This document shows, one piece after another, positions 35,679-43,438 of a stretch of 64,000 nucleotides of DNA. Below the pieces are notes generated by a model, which was not told the DNA's origin, made no database searches, and saw only the letters and a list, made by a program, of their open reading frames with translations. The translations under genes and the position numbers were made by a program. Position 1 is the first letter of the stretch; each line of letters begins with the position of its first letter. The DNA comes from Alkalihalobacillus sp. AL-G (lineage in GTDB: Bacteria > Bacillota > Bacilli > Bacillales > Fictibacillaceae): NCBI RefSeq assembly GCF_030643805.1, contig NZ_CP094656.1, forward strand, positions 992,001-1,056,000, in the 5' to 3' direction.

Positions 35679-36494
35679 ATGAAACCATTGCTAGGGAAGA
35701 TTGCTGTTGTCACAGGCGCATCTCGTGGAGCGGGCAGGGGAATTGCTTTCGAACTAGGAAGTGCAGGTGCGACGGTGTATGTAACAGGTCGGAGTGTAAA
35801 GGGAGCGACAACCGATAATCGACAAGAAACCATTGAGGATACTGCCGCAAGTGTCACTTCACGCGGTGGCAAAGGCATAGCAATACGTTGTGATCACACA
35901 AGCGACGTTGATGTGAGAAACCTATTTAATCAAATTGTAAGGGAGCATGGTCGGATCGATATTTTAGTCAATAGTGTATTTGGTGGCTCTGAAAGTACTC
36001 TACCATCAGGAGAAGGACGGCTTTTTTGGCAACGCCCACTAGAGCATTGGGATGCTATGATGGTTGCTGGACCGCAAGCTTACTTGTTGACTACTCGATA
36101 CGCTGTACCGCTGATGACACCACACCGTAAAGGGTTAATTGTAAACATCACATTTTATATCAAGGACAAAATTTCAGGTAATTTATACTACGATTTAGCC
36201 ATGAATGCTATCAATCGAATGACATTAGGAATGGCAAAGGAATTGAAGGACTTTAACGTTTCTGCAGTTGCTGTTTCCCCAGGTTGGATGCGAACTGAAA
36301 GAGTTACAGATTCAGGTTTTGGTCCAGAGGATGGAACAACGGAAACAACCGCGTATGTAGGTCGTGCTGTTGTGGCATTGGCATCTGATTCCGCGGTATC
36401 TAAGCTTTCTGGTGATGCAATAACGGTTGCTGAATTAGCAAGAAATTATGGATTTGCCGATGTCGATGGAACTCAACCTTTACCGTTTGAATGA
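35679..36494 (+). CDS. Short-chain dehydrogenase/reductase with altered active site
   Basis: 271 residues. KIAVVTGASRGAGRGIAFELGSAGATVYVTGRS is a normal NADP-binding motif, followed by DHTSDVDVRNLF and IDILVNSVFGG (usually NNA). The catalytic segment is LYYDLAMNAINRMTLGMAKEL, where the expected YxxxK lysine aligns with Met or Asn. It resembles DHRS1-like SDRs. I start at ATG 35679 (GGAGGGGTTGAA upstream). It may be inactive as an oxidoreductase or use another residue. Confidence 0.8.
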   Translation: MKPLLGKIAVVTGASRGAGRGIAFELGSAGATVYVTGRSVKGATTDNRQETIEDTAASVTSRGGKGIAIRCDHTSDVDVRNLFNQIVREHGRIDILVNSVFGGSESTLPSGEGRLFWQRPLEHWDAMMVAGPQAYLLTTRYAVPLMTPHRKGLIVNITFYIKDKISGNLYYDLAMNAINRMTLGMAKELKDFNVSAVAVSPGWMRTERVTDSGFGPEDGTTETTAYVGRAVVALASDSAVSKLSGDAITVAELARNYGFADVDGTQPLPFE

Positions 36495-36600
36495 TAATCC
36501 TCTTCCTGTACTATCGGGTGCTTTAATATTAATGTGGATTTATAAAAAATTGTTCGTTTATAATAAAGTTTGGACTAAAAATCCTGTATCAAAAGCATGA

Positions 36601-36650
36601 TCTTTCTTGTTCAGCAAAAGGGCGCGATTATCCAATAAGGGGTAGTCATT
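36601..36650 (+). repeat. Intergenic repeat family copy
   Basis: TCTTGTTCAGCAAAAGGGCGCGATTATCCAATAAGGGG, a divergent copy of the GGGCGC...TTCTGGAATAAG family. The rest of 36495-36766 shows no gene. Confidence 0.6.
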
Positions 36651-36766
36651 CCTTAATTAAGAATTGGTGGATTATAGAGGAAAGCTATGCCTTTTTAAAC
36701 TAACGAGGCAGGAATATTGAGGATTTAATCAAACAAAGGTATTTTTGACTGTGGGAGCCTTATCAG

Positions 36767-36901
36767 GTGGAAACGTTAGGGCTTATATTAGCTGTTTCAT
36801 TTAATTTGGATATTTTGAATAGTATCATAATTATTGGTGTATTAATTTTATTTGGACTAATTGTTTTAGCAATTTTAAACTTCCATTATCACAAAAGCTA
36901 A
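36767..36901 (+). CDS. Tiny membrane protein, 44 aa
   Basis: GTG 36767 opens a 44-residue, single-helix protein (VETLGLILAVSFNLDILNSIIIIGVLILFGLIVLAIL, then NFHYHKS). A weak GGGAG lies upstream. It is followed after 32 bases by another small membrane protein. Not recognised; a toxin-like or accessory peptide is possible but unsupported. Confidence 0.4.
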   Translation: METLGLILAVSFNLDILNSIIIIGVLILFGLIVLAILNFHYHKS

Positions 36902-36933
36902 ACAGCAGGATTTAAAACGAAAGAAGTGATTTA

Positions 36934-37287
36934 ATGGGTTGGTTTTATCTTGAAGCTAATGATATAGAAGGTATAAAGTTTAGAATAGTCATTTCAGTAG
37001 GAATTTATCTTTTCATAGTGTTTTTTGCTATATTTTATTCTCTGTACAAAATTTCAATGATTTCACATAACAAGCGATTTAAAAACATTTTTTTATTTTT
37101 AATGAGTTTTCTTTTGCGTACTCCGTTCCAAAAAGTTGAAAGTATTGTTGGGGAAAAAGAGGAACTTACTATTAAAAGGATTTGGAAAGAAATAAGGATG
37201 GAAGTTTTAATCGTATTTTTTACAACATTGTGGTTAGTTGGAGCGTTAATAACGGGACTTAATCAAATTCAAGAATTTAAACAATAA
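36934..37287 (+). CDS. Small membrane protein, 117 aa
   Basis: Two or three helices (FRIVISVGIYLFIVFFAIFYSLYKI; FKNIFLFLMSFLLRT; MEVLIVFFTTLWLVGALITGL) with a basic loop of 30 residues between. ATG follows GAAAGAAGTG. Very AT-rich, like its neighbours. Family not recognised. Confidence 0.6.
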   Translation: MGWFYLEANDIEGIKFRIVISVGIYLFIVFFAIFYSLYKISMISHNKRFKNIFLFLMSFLLRTPFQKVESIVGEKEELTIKRIWKEIRMEVLIVFFTTLWLVGALITGLNQIQEFKQ

Positions 37288-37307
37288 CTATTATCAGTGT
37301 TTTTAAG

Positions 37308-37333
37308 CTAAAGGGGGTACTTGCTGAATAAGC
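37308..37333 (+). repeat. Intergenic repeat family copy (short)
   Basis: AAAGGGGGTACTTGCTGAATAAGCA matches the 3' module GGGGGC-ACTTCTGGAATAAG with four changes. Confidence 0.5.
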
Positions 37334-37654
37334 AACTGGCTCAACACATACTAAAGTGATTTGCAGTTATCAGAATGGATGAAGGATTGTAAAATTGAGA
37401 TTAGAAAAATATATATGTAATCTAGCCATTACATTGCAGAAGTTATTTGGGAAGAACTAATGAAAGAAAAAGACACCACTTTCTACAGCTAACGGATAGC
37501 GTTACTGTAATAAAGCTAACGCGGATAAGACTAATAACGATCTTCCACAAATGGGGGCAAGAATTGAAGAACGGGGTTGCTGCGGCAACTCCTTTGCTTA
37601 TTGAACAAACACAGCAGAAGTGTTGAAGAAGGGATAGTTAACAAGGGGGTAAAT
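37334..37654. other. Intergenic region with gene debris and a repeat copy
   Basis: An open fragment ending SHYIAEVIWEELMKEKDTTFYS before TAA (about 37422-37492) looks like a gene remnant. GATCTTCCACAAATGGGGGCAAGAATTG (37540-37567) is another copy of the intergenic repeat. GGGGTTGC-tgcg-GCAACTCC (37573-37592) is a strong small hairpin. No complete gene was seen. Confidence 0.4.
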
Positions 37655-38020
37655 ATGAGAAAAAAATTATTTAGTACCCTACCGTTATTGATGTTTCTTT
37701 TAATTGTAGGCTGTAGACGTGAAGATGATAATGTATACGATGCCGACTTTCAAGGTGCAATACTTGAAGTAAAGGAAGATAGTATCATCGTAGGAGAAGA
37801 CGATATAGACCCAGAAGCATCTTATCCAACATATGTAATTATTATTGATGATAAGACAAAGTTTAGTGGGGAGGTTGAAAGATTTGAGGATTTAGACAAA
37901 TTTGTAAGCCAAACAGAGCATCCGGAGCATGTGATTGTGCATTTATGGGTAATTGATAAAGGGAAAAATAACGAAATTGACAAAAGAGTAGCTAGTAAAG
38001 TTATTGTTGAAAAGGAGTAA
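37655..38020 (+). CDS. Lipoprotein, DUF3221-like
   Basis: 121 residues with a lipoprotein signal (MRKKLFSTLPLLMFLLIVGC; Cys20 lipobox). The mature part is acidic, with FQGAILEVKEDSIIVGEDDID, YVIIIDDKTKFSG and HVIVHLWVIDKGKNNEI, a small beta-rich domain like those of Bacillus DUF3221 lipoproteins. I start at ATG 37655 (AAGGGGGTAAAT upstream). Function unknown. Confidence 0.65.
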   Translation: MRKKLFSTLPLLMFLLIVGCRREDDNVYDADFQGAILEVKEDSIIVGEDDIDPEASYPTYVIIIDDKTKFSGEVERFEDLDKFVSQTEHPEHVIVHLWVIDKGKNNEIDKRVASKVIVEKE

Positions 38021-38065
38021 TCCTTAGCGGATAACTTATTCAACGGGGGCGAGAGTGGAAAATAG

Positions 38066-38107
38066 AAGAACCGGTCTCCCTTTTATGTTGAGAGAACCGA
38101 TTCTTTG
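38066..38107. terminator. Terminator between convergent genes
   Basis: AAGAACCGGTCTC pairs with GAGAGAACCGATTCTT with one bulge, followed by TTTG. It serves the lipoprotein gene and possibly the convergent gene at 38161. Confidence 0.65.
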
Positions 38108-38160
38108 TTTACATAAATTGGTTTAGTGATCGATATCCGAATTTTGCTGGTTATACCACT

Positions 38161-38631
38161 TTATTTGAATTTACTTAAATGTATTTCTGATATAGTGTTG
38201 GTACCGTTTAAAATAAGCAGGGTAGCGCCAAGTGCATTTTCTTTCACTCTTTTTAACTCGGCATCATTTTTAATTTTGTATTCGAGGTGGAAGGATGCTT
38301 CCTTTCCGGGTAATAGTGCACCTCCTCCTCCGCCCCTGAATTGCATTTTCCTATATTTTGTGTATTTTTCCATTACCATTAAAGAGGTCAATTTTTTATC
38401 TGGTCTAACTGCAAGGTTGATTCCGATGTGATCATGACCTGGATAATCAATATGATCTAGTCTGGAATCTCCTGTATTTTTAATTTTGAAATCATATCGA
38501 AGAATTCGTTCGGGTTCAATAATTGTGATATTAGCATCAGTTACAATAAAGTTTTTATCTTCTTTGTTAAAATCAAATGCTGTTAAGGTTAAAATCGTCA
38601 AGGCTAACAATGACCATATCCATTTTTTCAT
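38161..38631 (-). CDS. Secreted protein of unknown function, 156 aa
   Basis: The signal peptide MKKWIWSLLALTILTLTAFDF precedes a beta-rich exported domain (FIVTDANITIIEPERILRYDFKIKNTGDSRLDHIDYPG). A glycine run (FRGGGGGALLPGKEASF) sits near residue 100. The style suggests an immunoglobulin-like fold. It is alone on its strand. Not recognised. Confidence 0.6.
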   Translation of the reverse strand: MKKWIWSLLALTILTLTAFDFNKEDKNFIVTDANITIIEPERILRYDFKIKNTGDSRLDHIDYPGHDHIGINLAVRPDKKLTSLMVMEKYTKYRKMQFRGGGGGALLPGKEASFHLEYKIKNDAELKRVKENALGATLLILNGTNTISEIHLSKFK

Positions 38632-38694
38632 AAATGTCCTCCAAGATGTCTTTTCGTATAAGATTTGTTGTAATTACGATTGCTATTCACGAAG

Positions 38695-38911
38695 AGGTTC
38701 CCAGACGCCTATGCCTGATCTGTCAATTGAAGTCTATGATCTCGACGATGAGCTTACTCGCTGAAAGAAGGGATTAAAATTAAGTATGGACCAGCTGAGG
38801 AGCTAAGGGGGGATTCGGCGATTTGTATAAGGGATCCATCCCATCCCAGGAAGCTTATCAATGAACCATCTGTGAATAAGTTAATAGGTGTGTCTAGCAA
38901 GAACACAATTT
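38695..38911 (+). pseudogene. C-terminal remnant of a second VOC/glyoxalase-like gene
   Basis: Two adjacent frames together read SQTPMPDLSIEVYDLDDELTR and then LKEGIKIKYGPAEELRGDSAICIRDPSHPRKLIN, the order and spacing of a glyoxalase C-terminal half (x-IRDPxGxxIN). One frameshift near 38760 separates them. No N-terminal half or start is visible. Confidence 0.55.
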
Positions 38912-38941
38912 AATTTTTAAAGTTCTTCTGTTATAGGGCGC

Positions 38942-39782
38942 GCGCGACAAGTTCTGTTATAAGCGTATTGCGCGAAAAACAGGAAGTTTAATACATTAGA
39001 CTTCAACTTTACAACGGAGGATGGGAATGAAAGAGCCATGTTTCTTGAAACCATCCCGTCAATACTCCTGCATGCGTTATAACTGACAGGTTATAGGGTG
39101 TGAAGCACAGGTGGATTCGGCAGAACGAAGGCTGAAGCCAGAAAGGTATGCCAACGGATATGCCGCACGGCTGAAAAACTAGATATGGTGAGAATGTTCT
39201 TTGAGAAGAGAACTGACGAACTTCTGAATGTACAGGTCTAGATTTTCAACATGGGGAAACTTATGTGTCATCCAACGATGACGTGAGTGGTGTGGAGTAA
39301 AAGTGCCCCCTCTGAAACACGCTATACCGAACAAAGGCGGTATCCAGCTCACAGGCTTATAGGAAGCACCTAAATCTAGAATGGATAGCTACGTTGTAAG
39401 GGACTTGGGAAACAAGAAACGTTTGAAACAAGGACTGTCATCCGAAACGGTTGCAATAAAGTAAAAGCAGAAATGCATTTATTCTTGTGAAGGTAGGGGT
39501 ACGACTGACGAATCTCTTGTAATAGGAGTGGAGGAACAGCCCCAAGTCTAGCGAAGTGGAATGATTATTTTCCAAGCGTTCATCGCACCGATCGGGTAGG
39601 AATGTGGGAACATTGCCTCCGACAGGAGGGATGCCACAGTGCGAGCTTTTAGCAGGAAACATAAGTATTTCCTGTCTAAAGGTAACGAGGAACTTATAGT
39701 CTAGTACATATCGTTAGATGGAGCGCCGGATGCTGGGAAACTAGCACGTTCGGTGTGGAGCAGGGGAAAAGCTGGGGATAAT
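38942..39782 (+). mobile_element. ORF-less group II intron, relative of the 32.6 kb intron
   Basis: Aligned with the intact copy it has about 700 nt of domains I-III, the former ribosome binding site and GTG (39639), then in place of the 1.8-kb ORF a 37-nt hairpin (CTTTTAGCAGGAAA / TTTCCTGTCTAAAG, 39646-39681). Domain V (39721-39761) and domain VI ending GGGGATAAT follow. Differences in domain V relative to the intact copy turn A-U into G-U and C-G into U-G pairs, so pairing is kept. The ribozyme looks intact and would need an IEP supplied in trans. Confidence 0.88.
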
Positions 39783-39856
39783 ATAGATGTTGTTTTGAGT
39801 TAGATTTAGTTAATTCCAGATAATTCTAGATTTAGTGCATTAAAGAGAGGTTAAAT

Positions 39857-40033
39857 ATGGAAATACTTGATAAGTACAAATTGATAGTTGTAGTCCATTA
39901 TATTTATGCGATTTTCTGGTTTCTTGGTGATTTTCCATTTCCGATTTACAAGTATGTAGAATATGCAGATTATATAGTGGCCTTATCGGCTATTACCTGG
40001 ATGTTTGTTTTCTATAAGAAAAAAGAACATTAG
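39857..40033 (+). CDS. Tiny membrane protein, 58 aa
   Basis: MEILDKYKLIVVVHYIYAIFWFLGDF followed by YADYIVALSAITWMFVFYKKKEH: two hydrophobic helices and a basic tail. ATG follows AAAGAGAGGTTAAAT. It lies 75 bases after the ORF-less intron and 15 bases before the next small gene. Unknown family. Confidence 0.5.
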   Translation: MEILDKYKLIVVVHYIYAIFWFLGDFPFPIYKYVEYADYIVALSAITWMFVFYKKKEH

Positions 40034-40048
40034 AAAGGGGAATAAACA

Positions 40049-40300
40049 ATGGTACCCATATCGATAGAAGCGTATGTAAATAAGCATTGCGAAAATAATT
40101 CTGGGGAAAATCCGAATCAGTTAAGAGAAAATCTTAAACAGGCAGTTAAAGATAAGAAAAATGGAGCAACTTGCCACAACTGCGGTCAGGAAATCTGGGC
40201 GATTGGTAGTGCCGTCGCCTATCAAGGATGTTTTTCGTGTATAACTGGGGAAGCAGATTCCTCGGAAGACTATGAAGTCAACGAGGTGTGTTGGTCATAG
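40049..40300 (+). CDS. Small zinc-ribbon-like protein, 83 aa
   Basis: 83 residues containing two paired-cysteine motifs, ATCHNCGQEIWAIGS and QGCFSCITGE, that could bind zinc, and an acidic C-terminus (ADSSEDYEVNEV). ATG follows GAAAGGGGAATAAAC. Unknown function; probably cytoplasmic. Confidence 0.6.
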   Translation: MVPISIEAYVNKHCENNSGENPNQLRENLKQAVKDKKNGATCHNCGQEIWAIGSAVAYQGCFSCITGEADSSEDYEVNEVCWS

Positions 40301-40325
40301 AAGAAATTTCCCTTTTTTAACTGAT

Positions 40326-40448
40326 GTTCATGAATCGGACGCAATTCAGAAGTCTTGAAATGTGTTCGTTATTCAAGAATTGGGGGCACTTCTGGAATAA
40401 GAAGGTGTCCGTTTTCCATATTAGGGCTAGCTTCTGGATTAAAAGAAG
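40326..40448 (+). repeat. Intergenic repeat family, longest copy
   Basis: The full element is visible: ATCGGACGCAATTCAGAAG, TTGAAATGTGTTCGTTATTC, AATTGGGGGCACTTCTGGAATAAG, then a second half-unit TTTTCCATATTAGGGC with TTCTGGATTAAAAG. It serves as the reference for the other copies. Confidence 0.8.
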
Positions 40449-40519
40449 GTAAAAATACAGATTGGTAGAAGAATTTAATAATGTCTTTTTATGAATTAAT
40501 CCTGGGTAGGAGATATAAA

Positions 40520-41107
40520 ATGTTAATTAGAGAATATGTAGCAAGTGATGAGAAGGAATGGGTTCGATGCCGAACATTGGCTTTTTTAGATACTGCATAC
40601 TTTGACGATGTCAGAAGGGAAAAAGAAAAATATGAAAACCCAGCCATTGAATTAGTCGCAGTTATTGAAAATCAAGTCGTTGGCTTAATTGACATCGAGT
40701 ATGAACTTGAAGAAAACACAGTGTGCCCTAAAGGTAAAGGACTTGGAGGTATGATTTGGAATGTTGCTGTTCATCCTGACCTCCAAAGACATGGGATTGG
40801 GACTCAACTATTGTATGAAGCTGAAAGGATAGCTTTAGAAAAAGGTTTAAATCGACTTGAAGTTTGGACAAGAGACGATGATTGGGTGAATAAATGGTAC
40901 GAAAAAAATAAATTCACTAAGGTTGATTCTTATTTTCATGTATTCATTGAAGGTTCAAAAGCAGTAAAACATGTCATACATAGTGAAAGTCCCGAAATAA
41001 AACCGGTTCAAATTTTTGCACATTATACAGGTAAAGATCTATCTTATATAAAAAATCGGTTTAAAAGAGTACATGAATGTAATTGTTACCAAAAAAATCT
41101 AGTATAG
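40520..41107 (+). CDS. GNAT acetyltransferase
   Basis: 195 residues. MLIREYVASDEKEWVRCRTLAFLDTAYFDDV at the N-terminus, then GMIWNVAVHPDLQRHGIGTQLLYEAERIALEKGLNRLEVWTRDDDWVNKWYEKNKF, a complete acetyl-CoA site (Q-R-H-G-I-G). The C-terminal 50 residues extend beyond the GNAT fold. ATG 40520 follows GTAGGAGAT. Substrate unknown. Confidence 0.8.
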   Translation: MLIREYVASDEKEWVRCRTLAFLDTAYFDDVRREKEKYENPAIELVAVIENQVVGLIDIEYELEENTVCPKGKGLGGMIWNVAVHPDLQRHGIGTQLLYEAERIALEKGLNRLEVWTRDDDWVNKWYEKNKFTKVDSYFHVFIEGSKAVKHVIHSESPEIKPVQIFAHYTGKDLSYIKNRFKRVHECNCYQKNLV

Positions 41108-41135
41108 ATTTTTAATTGAAGTTACACTGGTTTTC

Positions 41136-41212
41136 CTCAATCGGGGCGTAATTCAGAAGTATTGGAATGTGTTCTTTGTTCCACGATCGGGGCTATTATG
41201 TAATAAAAAGTA
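41136..41212 (+). repeat. Intergenic repeat family copy
   Basis: TCAATCGGGGCGTAATTCAGAAGTATTGG and GTTCCACGATCGGGGCTATTATGTAATAAAAAG, close to the 40.3 kb copy. Confidence 0.75.
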
Positions 41213-41245
41213 GTCTTCTTAAATTATGGATGTTCCCTTACAATA

Positions 41246-41278
41246 AGCATTACTTCAAGAAGGAAGAATGCTCTTTTT
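41246..41278 (+). terminator. Weak terminator
   Basis: AGCATT...AATGCT with TTTTT following, upstream of the Nudix gene. The short stem makes this uncertain. Confidence 0.4.
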
Positions 41279-41318
41279 ATGGAAGTTAATCTGTAAAATC
41301 TAATGGAGATGTAAATCA

Positions 41319-41729
41319 ATGAAAAAACTTGTAAAGATCTTGGTTGTGAATGATGAAAATATCATACTTGTAAAGCAATATAGAGAACAAATACAACGTT
41401 ATACAATTGAGTTACCTGGCGGGAAGGTTAAAAGAGGGGAAACGTCAAGTGAAGCTGCAGTTAGAGAACTAGCTGAGGAAACAGGGATTCAAACTGATAG
41501 TTTAATTGATCTTGGGAGTTACATAAATAGTCAAAGATCGATTATGGTTAGTTTTTTCTTTACTGATAGTATCTTAGAACATTCTCAACAAAAACTTGAT
41601 AATGATGAAGATATCCAAGTATTGAGTTATTCTATGCAGTCAGTAATTAATAACCTTTCAACCAAAGAGTGGAATGACTTAAGGATTTCAATGGCGTTAT
41701 CTATATCAAAATCAAAAGGACTAATATAG
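41319..41729 (+). CDS. Nudix hydrolase
   Basis: 136 residues with the Nudix box LPGGKVKRGETSSEAAVRELAEETGI (G-x5-E-x7-R-E-x2-E-E-x-G). The N-terminus KKLVKILVVNDENIILVKQYREQ is typical of ADP-ribose pyrophosphatase-like members. ATG follows TAATGGAGATG. Substrate unknown. Confidence 0.85.
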   Translation: MKKLVKILVVNDENIILVKQYREQIQRYTIELPGGKVKRGETSSEAAVRELAEETGIQTDSLIDLGSYINSQRSIMVSFFFTDSILEHSQQKLDNDEDIQVLSYSMQSVINNLSTKEWNDLRISMALSISKSKGLI

Positions 41730-41922
41730 AGATGAATTTATTACAAAATTTAAGTTGTTAGTGTTGTATTTATGATCTTCAACAATACCAGCTAATAGAA
41801 GGTCAAGTGGTAGAACTAAAAAAGATGAAAAAGTCATGTTACAATAAAAATGAACATACCAAACAAGCTTCAAACGTATGTATTTGAAGTTATTGGAATA
41901 ATTGTATTTTTTTAGAATTTTA

Positions 41923-43122
41923 CTAGACTTTGAAAGCCTCTTTACGTTTTAATATCGCGTAAATCCAGTGAATTAACTTGTTTACACAAGCAATAATCGC
42001 TACTTTATGTGGTTTGCCTTCTTTACGCTTTTTATCATAGTGAGCTCTAAGTTTTGGGTTTCGATCCTTTGTTATGCCACATTGCACTGCTGTATAAAGT
42101 GATTGTCGAAGTCGAGACGATCCTCTTTTTGTAATCCGGTTGATTGTGGCTCTGAACTTACCAGATTCATGAACACTGGGATCGACTCCAGCGTAGGCAA
42201 CCAATTTTTTCGGGTGGGTAAACTGATCAACCTCCCCAATTTCGGAGATGATTGTGGCGGCAATCTTCCCACCTATACCGGGGATTGATCGGATAATCTT
42301 ATAATCTTCAAATTCTTCAGCCAGGGCATCTATCTCTTCAAGTAGTTTTGATAGGTGCCTTTGGTGTTGAAGAAGAATTTCGATGTACATCGTTAGTGTG
42401 ACAATATGGCTCGTATATAAATTGCGTTTAAAAGGATCTCTATCTGCAGCTTGTTTAAGCATATGCGCTTTCTCCAATGCCCACTTGTAAGAGCGTTTAG
42501 CGCCTTGTTTGAGAATCACTTCAGCGATTTGTTCAACGGACTCACCCATAACACCTTGAGGTGTTTGATAGTGGCGTAAGGTAGATAACGATGTCGGAGA
42601 ATAAAGAGCTCCGAAGACTGCTTTATACTCCGGAAATACTTGATCCAAAATCGTCTGGAACTGCAGTTTGATTTTTACATAGGTTTCAGTAAGAGAATCA
42701 TGTTGACGTGTTAAATTACGTAAGTTCATATGCTCAATGGTCTTCTTCTGAAAGGGCTGAAGGTCATCATATTGGTAATAAAGTTCTCCCAATCGAAAAG
42801 CGTCAATAGCGTCTGTCTTAACTTTCCTTAAGCTCATCTTTTTCGCTTCGTGAGAGAGAACTGGGTTGATTAGATAATAGACGATACCACGGTCTTCTAA
42901 AAACTGTAGTACAGGCTCATGGTAATGACCTGTGGATTCAAAAACGACTGCTGGGGATAGTCCTGCAGCTTCTTCAACCTCTCGATAGAACTGATAAAAA
43001 TCCTGTAACCCCAAAACATTGTGTTCGAATACAAAGCTCTTCTTGTAAGGGGTTTTCTTCTGTAAAAAGGCTTGAACTTGGCTTTTCCCTTTAGCGACAT
43101 CCAGGCCAATCACTGGATCCAT
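41923..43122 (-). CDS. IS110-family DEDD transposase/recombinase
   Basis: 399 residues. The N-terminal RuvC-like DEDD domain shows GLDVAKGKSQVQAF (first Asp), VVFESTGHYHEPVL (Glu) and KVKTDAIDAFRLGEL (the Asp pair). The C-terminal Tnp domain has IRSIPGIGGKIAATIISEIGEV and GVDPSVHESGKF...KRGSSRLRQSLYTA, with the expected catalytic serine in RGSSRLR. ATG 43122 follows AAAGGAGATTG. The frame is intact, so the element is potentially active. Confidence 0.95.
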   Translation of the reverse strand: MDPVIGLDVAKGKSQVQAFLQKKTPYKKSFVFEHNVLGLQDFYQFYREVEEAAGLSPAVVFESTGHYHEPVLQFLEDRGIVYYLINPVLSHEAKKMSLRKVKTDAIDAFRLGELYYQYDDLQPFQKKTIEHMNLRNLTRQHDSLTETYVKIKLQFQTILDQVFPEYKAVFGALYSPTSLSTLRHYQTPQGVMGESVEQIAEVILKQGAKRSYKWALEKAHMLKQAADRDPFKRNLYTSHIVTLTMYIEILLQHQRHLSKLLEEIDALAEEFEDYKIIRSIPGIGGKIAATIISEIGEVDQFTHPKKLVAYAGVDPSVHESGKFRATINRITKRGSSRLRQSLYTAVQCGITKDRNPKLRAHYDKKRKEGKPHKVAIIACVNKLIHWIYAILKRKEAFKV

Positions 43123-43140
43123 AGGTTATCAATCTCCTTT

Positions 43141-43359
43141 ATATAGTTTTTGCCGGTAGCCCCTAAACTATCTTGCAGTGTCATAGCTTCGCTTGTTATG
43201 CGGGATCAGTGTCCCAACCAGCCTCAAACATGTTTCTACAAGTAGGGGGTGGACAGTATAGCGGACGGGATCATGTCCCACGGGGGCTTACGTCCTACCC
43301 CGGCTACCTAAAGCATAACCTATAAAAAATAGGTCAACCAGAAATGACTGGCTGACCTT
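43141..43359 (-). ncRNA. Bridge RNA of the IS110 element
   Basis: Read on the minus strand, the region upstream of the transposase begins with an 11-bp stem (43358-43331, AGGTCAGCCAG / CTGGTTGACCT). It then has two look-alike hairpins, GGGACATGATCCC (43279-43267) and GGGACACTGATCCC (43215-43202). On the plus strand each hairpin is followed by A and a guide: CGGGGGCTT (43281-43289) equals the target flank 43370-43378 next to the AT core, and ACCAGC (43217-43222) equals the element's own end 41787-41792 next to the other AT core. This fits a target-binding and a donor-binding loop. RNA limits are approximate. Confidence 0.75.
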
Positions 43360-43405
43360 ATAATACGATCGGGGGCTTTAATGGAATAAATCATTACAAA
43401 GAAAT

Positions 43406-43438
43406 GGGCTTAGAGGAGGTTTTCCTCTAAGCCTTTTT
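43406..43438. terminator. Rho-independent terminator
   Basis: GGCTTAGAGGA / TCCTCTAAGCC with a short loop and TTTTT on the plus strand. The other strand has a shorter T-run (TTTC), so it may also serve the minus-strand oxidase/MFS operon. Confidence 0.75.

Larger units (their letters stand above)
41787..43369 (-). mobile_element. IS110-family insertion sequence (1583 bp with one AT core)
   Basis: The edges were inferred from the host repeat it splits: 41771-41786 (TATGATCTTCAACAAT) joined to 43370-43389 (CGGGGGCTTTAATGGAATAA) rebuilds an uninterrupted repeat like the one at 32574. The element lies between two copies of the dinucleotide AT (41785-41786 and 43368-43369) and has no terminal inverted repeats, as expected for IS110. 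The transposase is on the minus strand, with 244-247 nt of structured sequence upstream (LE) and 136 nt downstream (RE). Confidence 0.88.

Noticed and set aside
43331-43360. Hairpin AGGTCAACCAG...CTGGCTGACCT followed by T-rich DNA on the minus strand, first read as a terminator
   Set aside because: It lies just inside the IS110 end and directly after the TATTAT that completes the junction promoter, so it fits better as the 5' stem of the bridge RNA.
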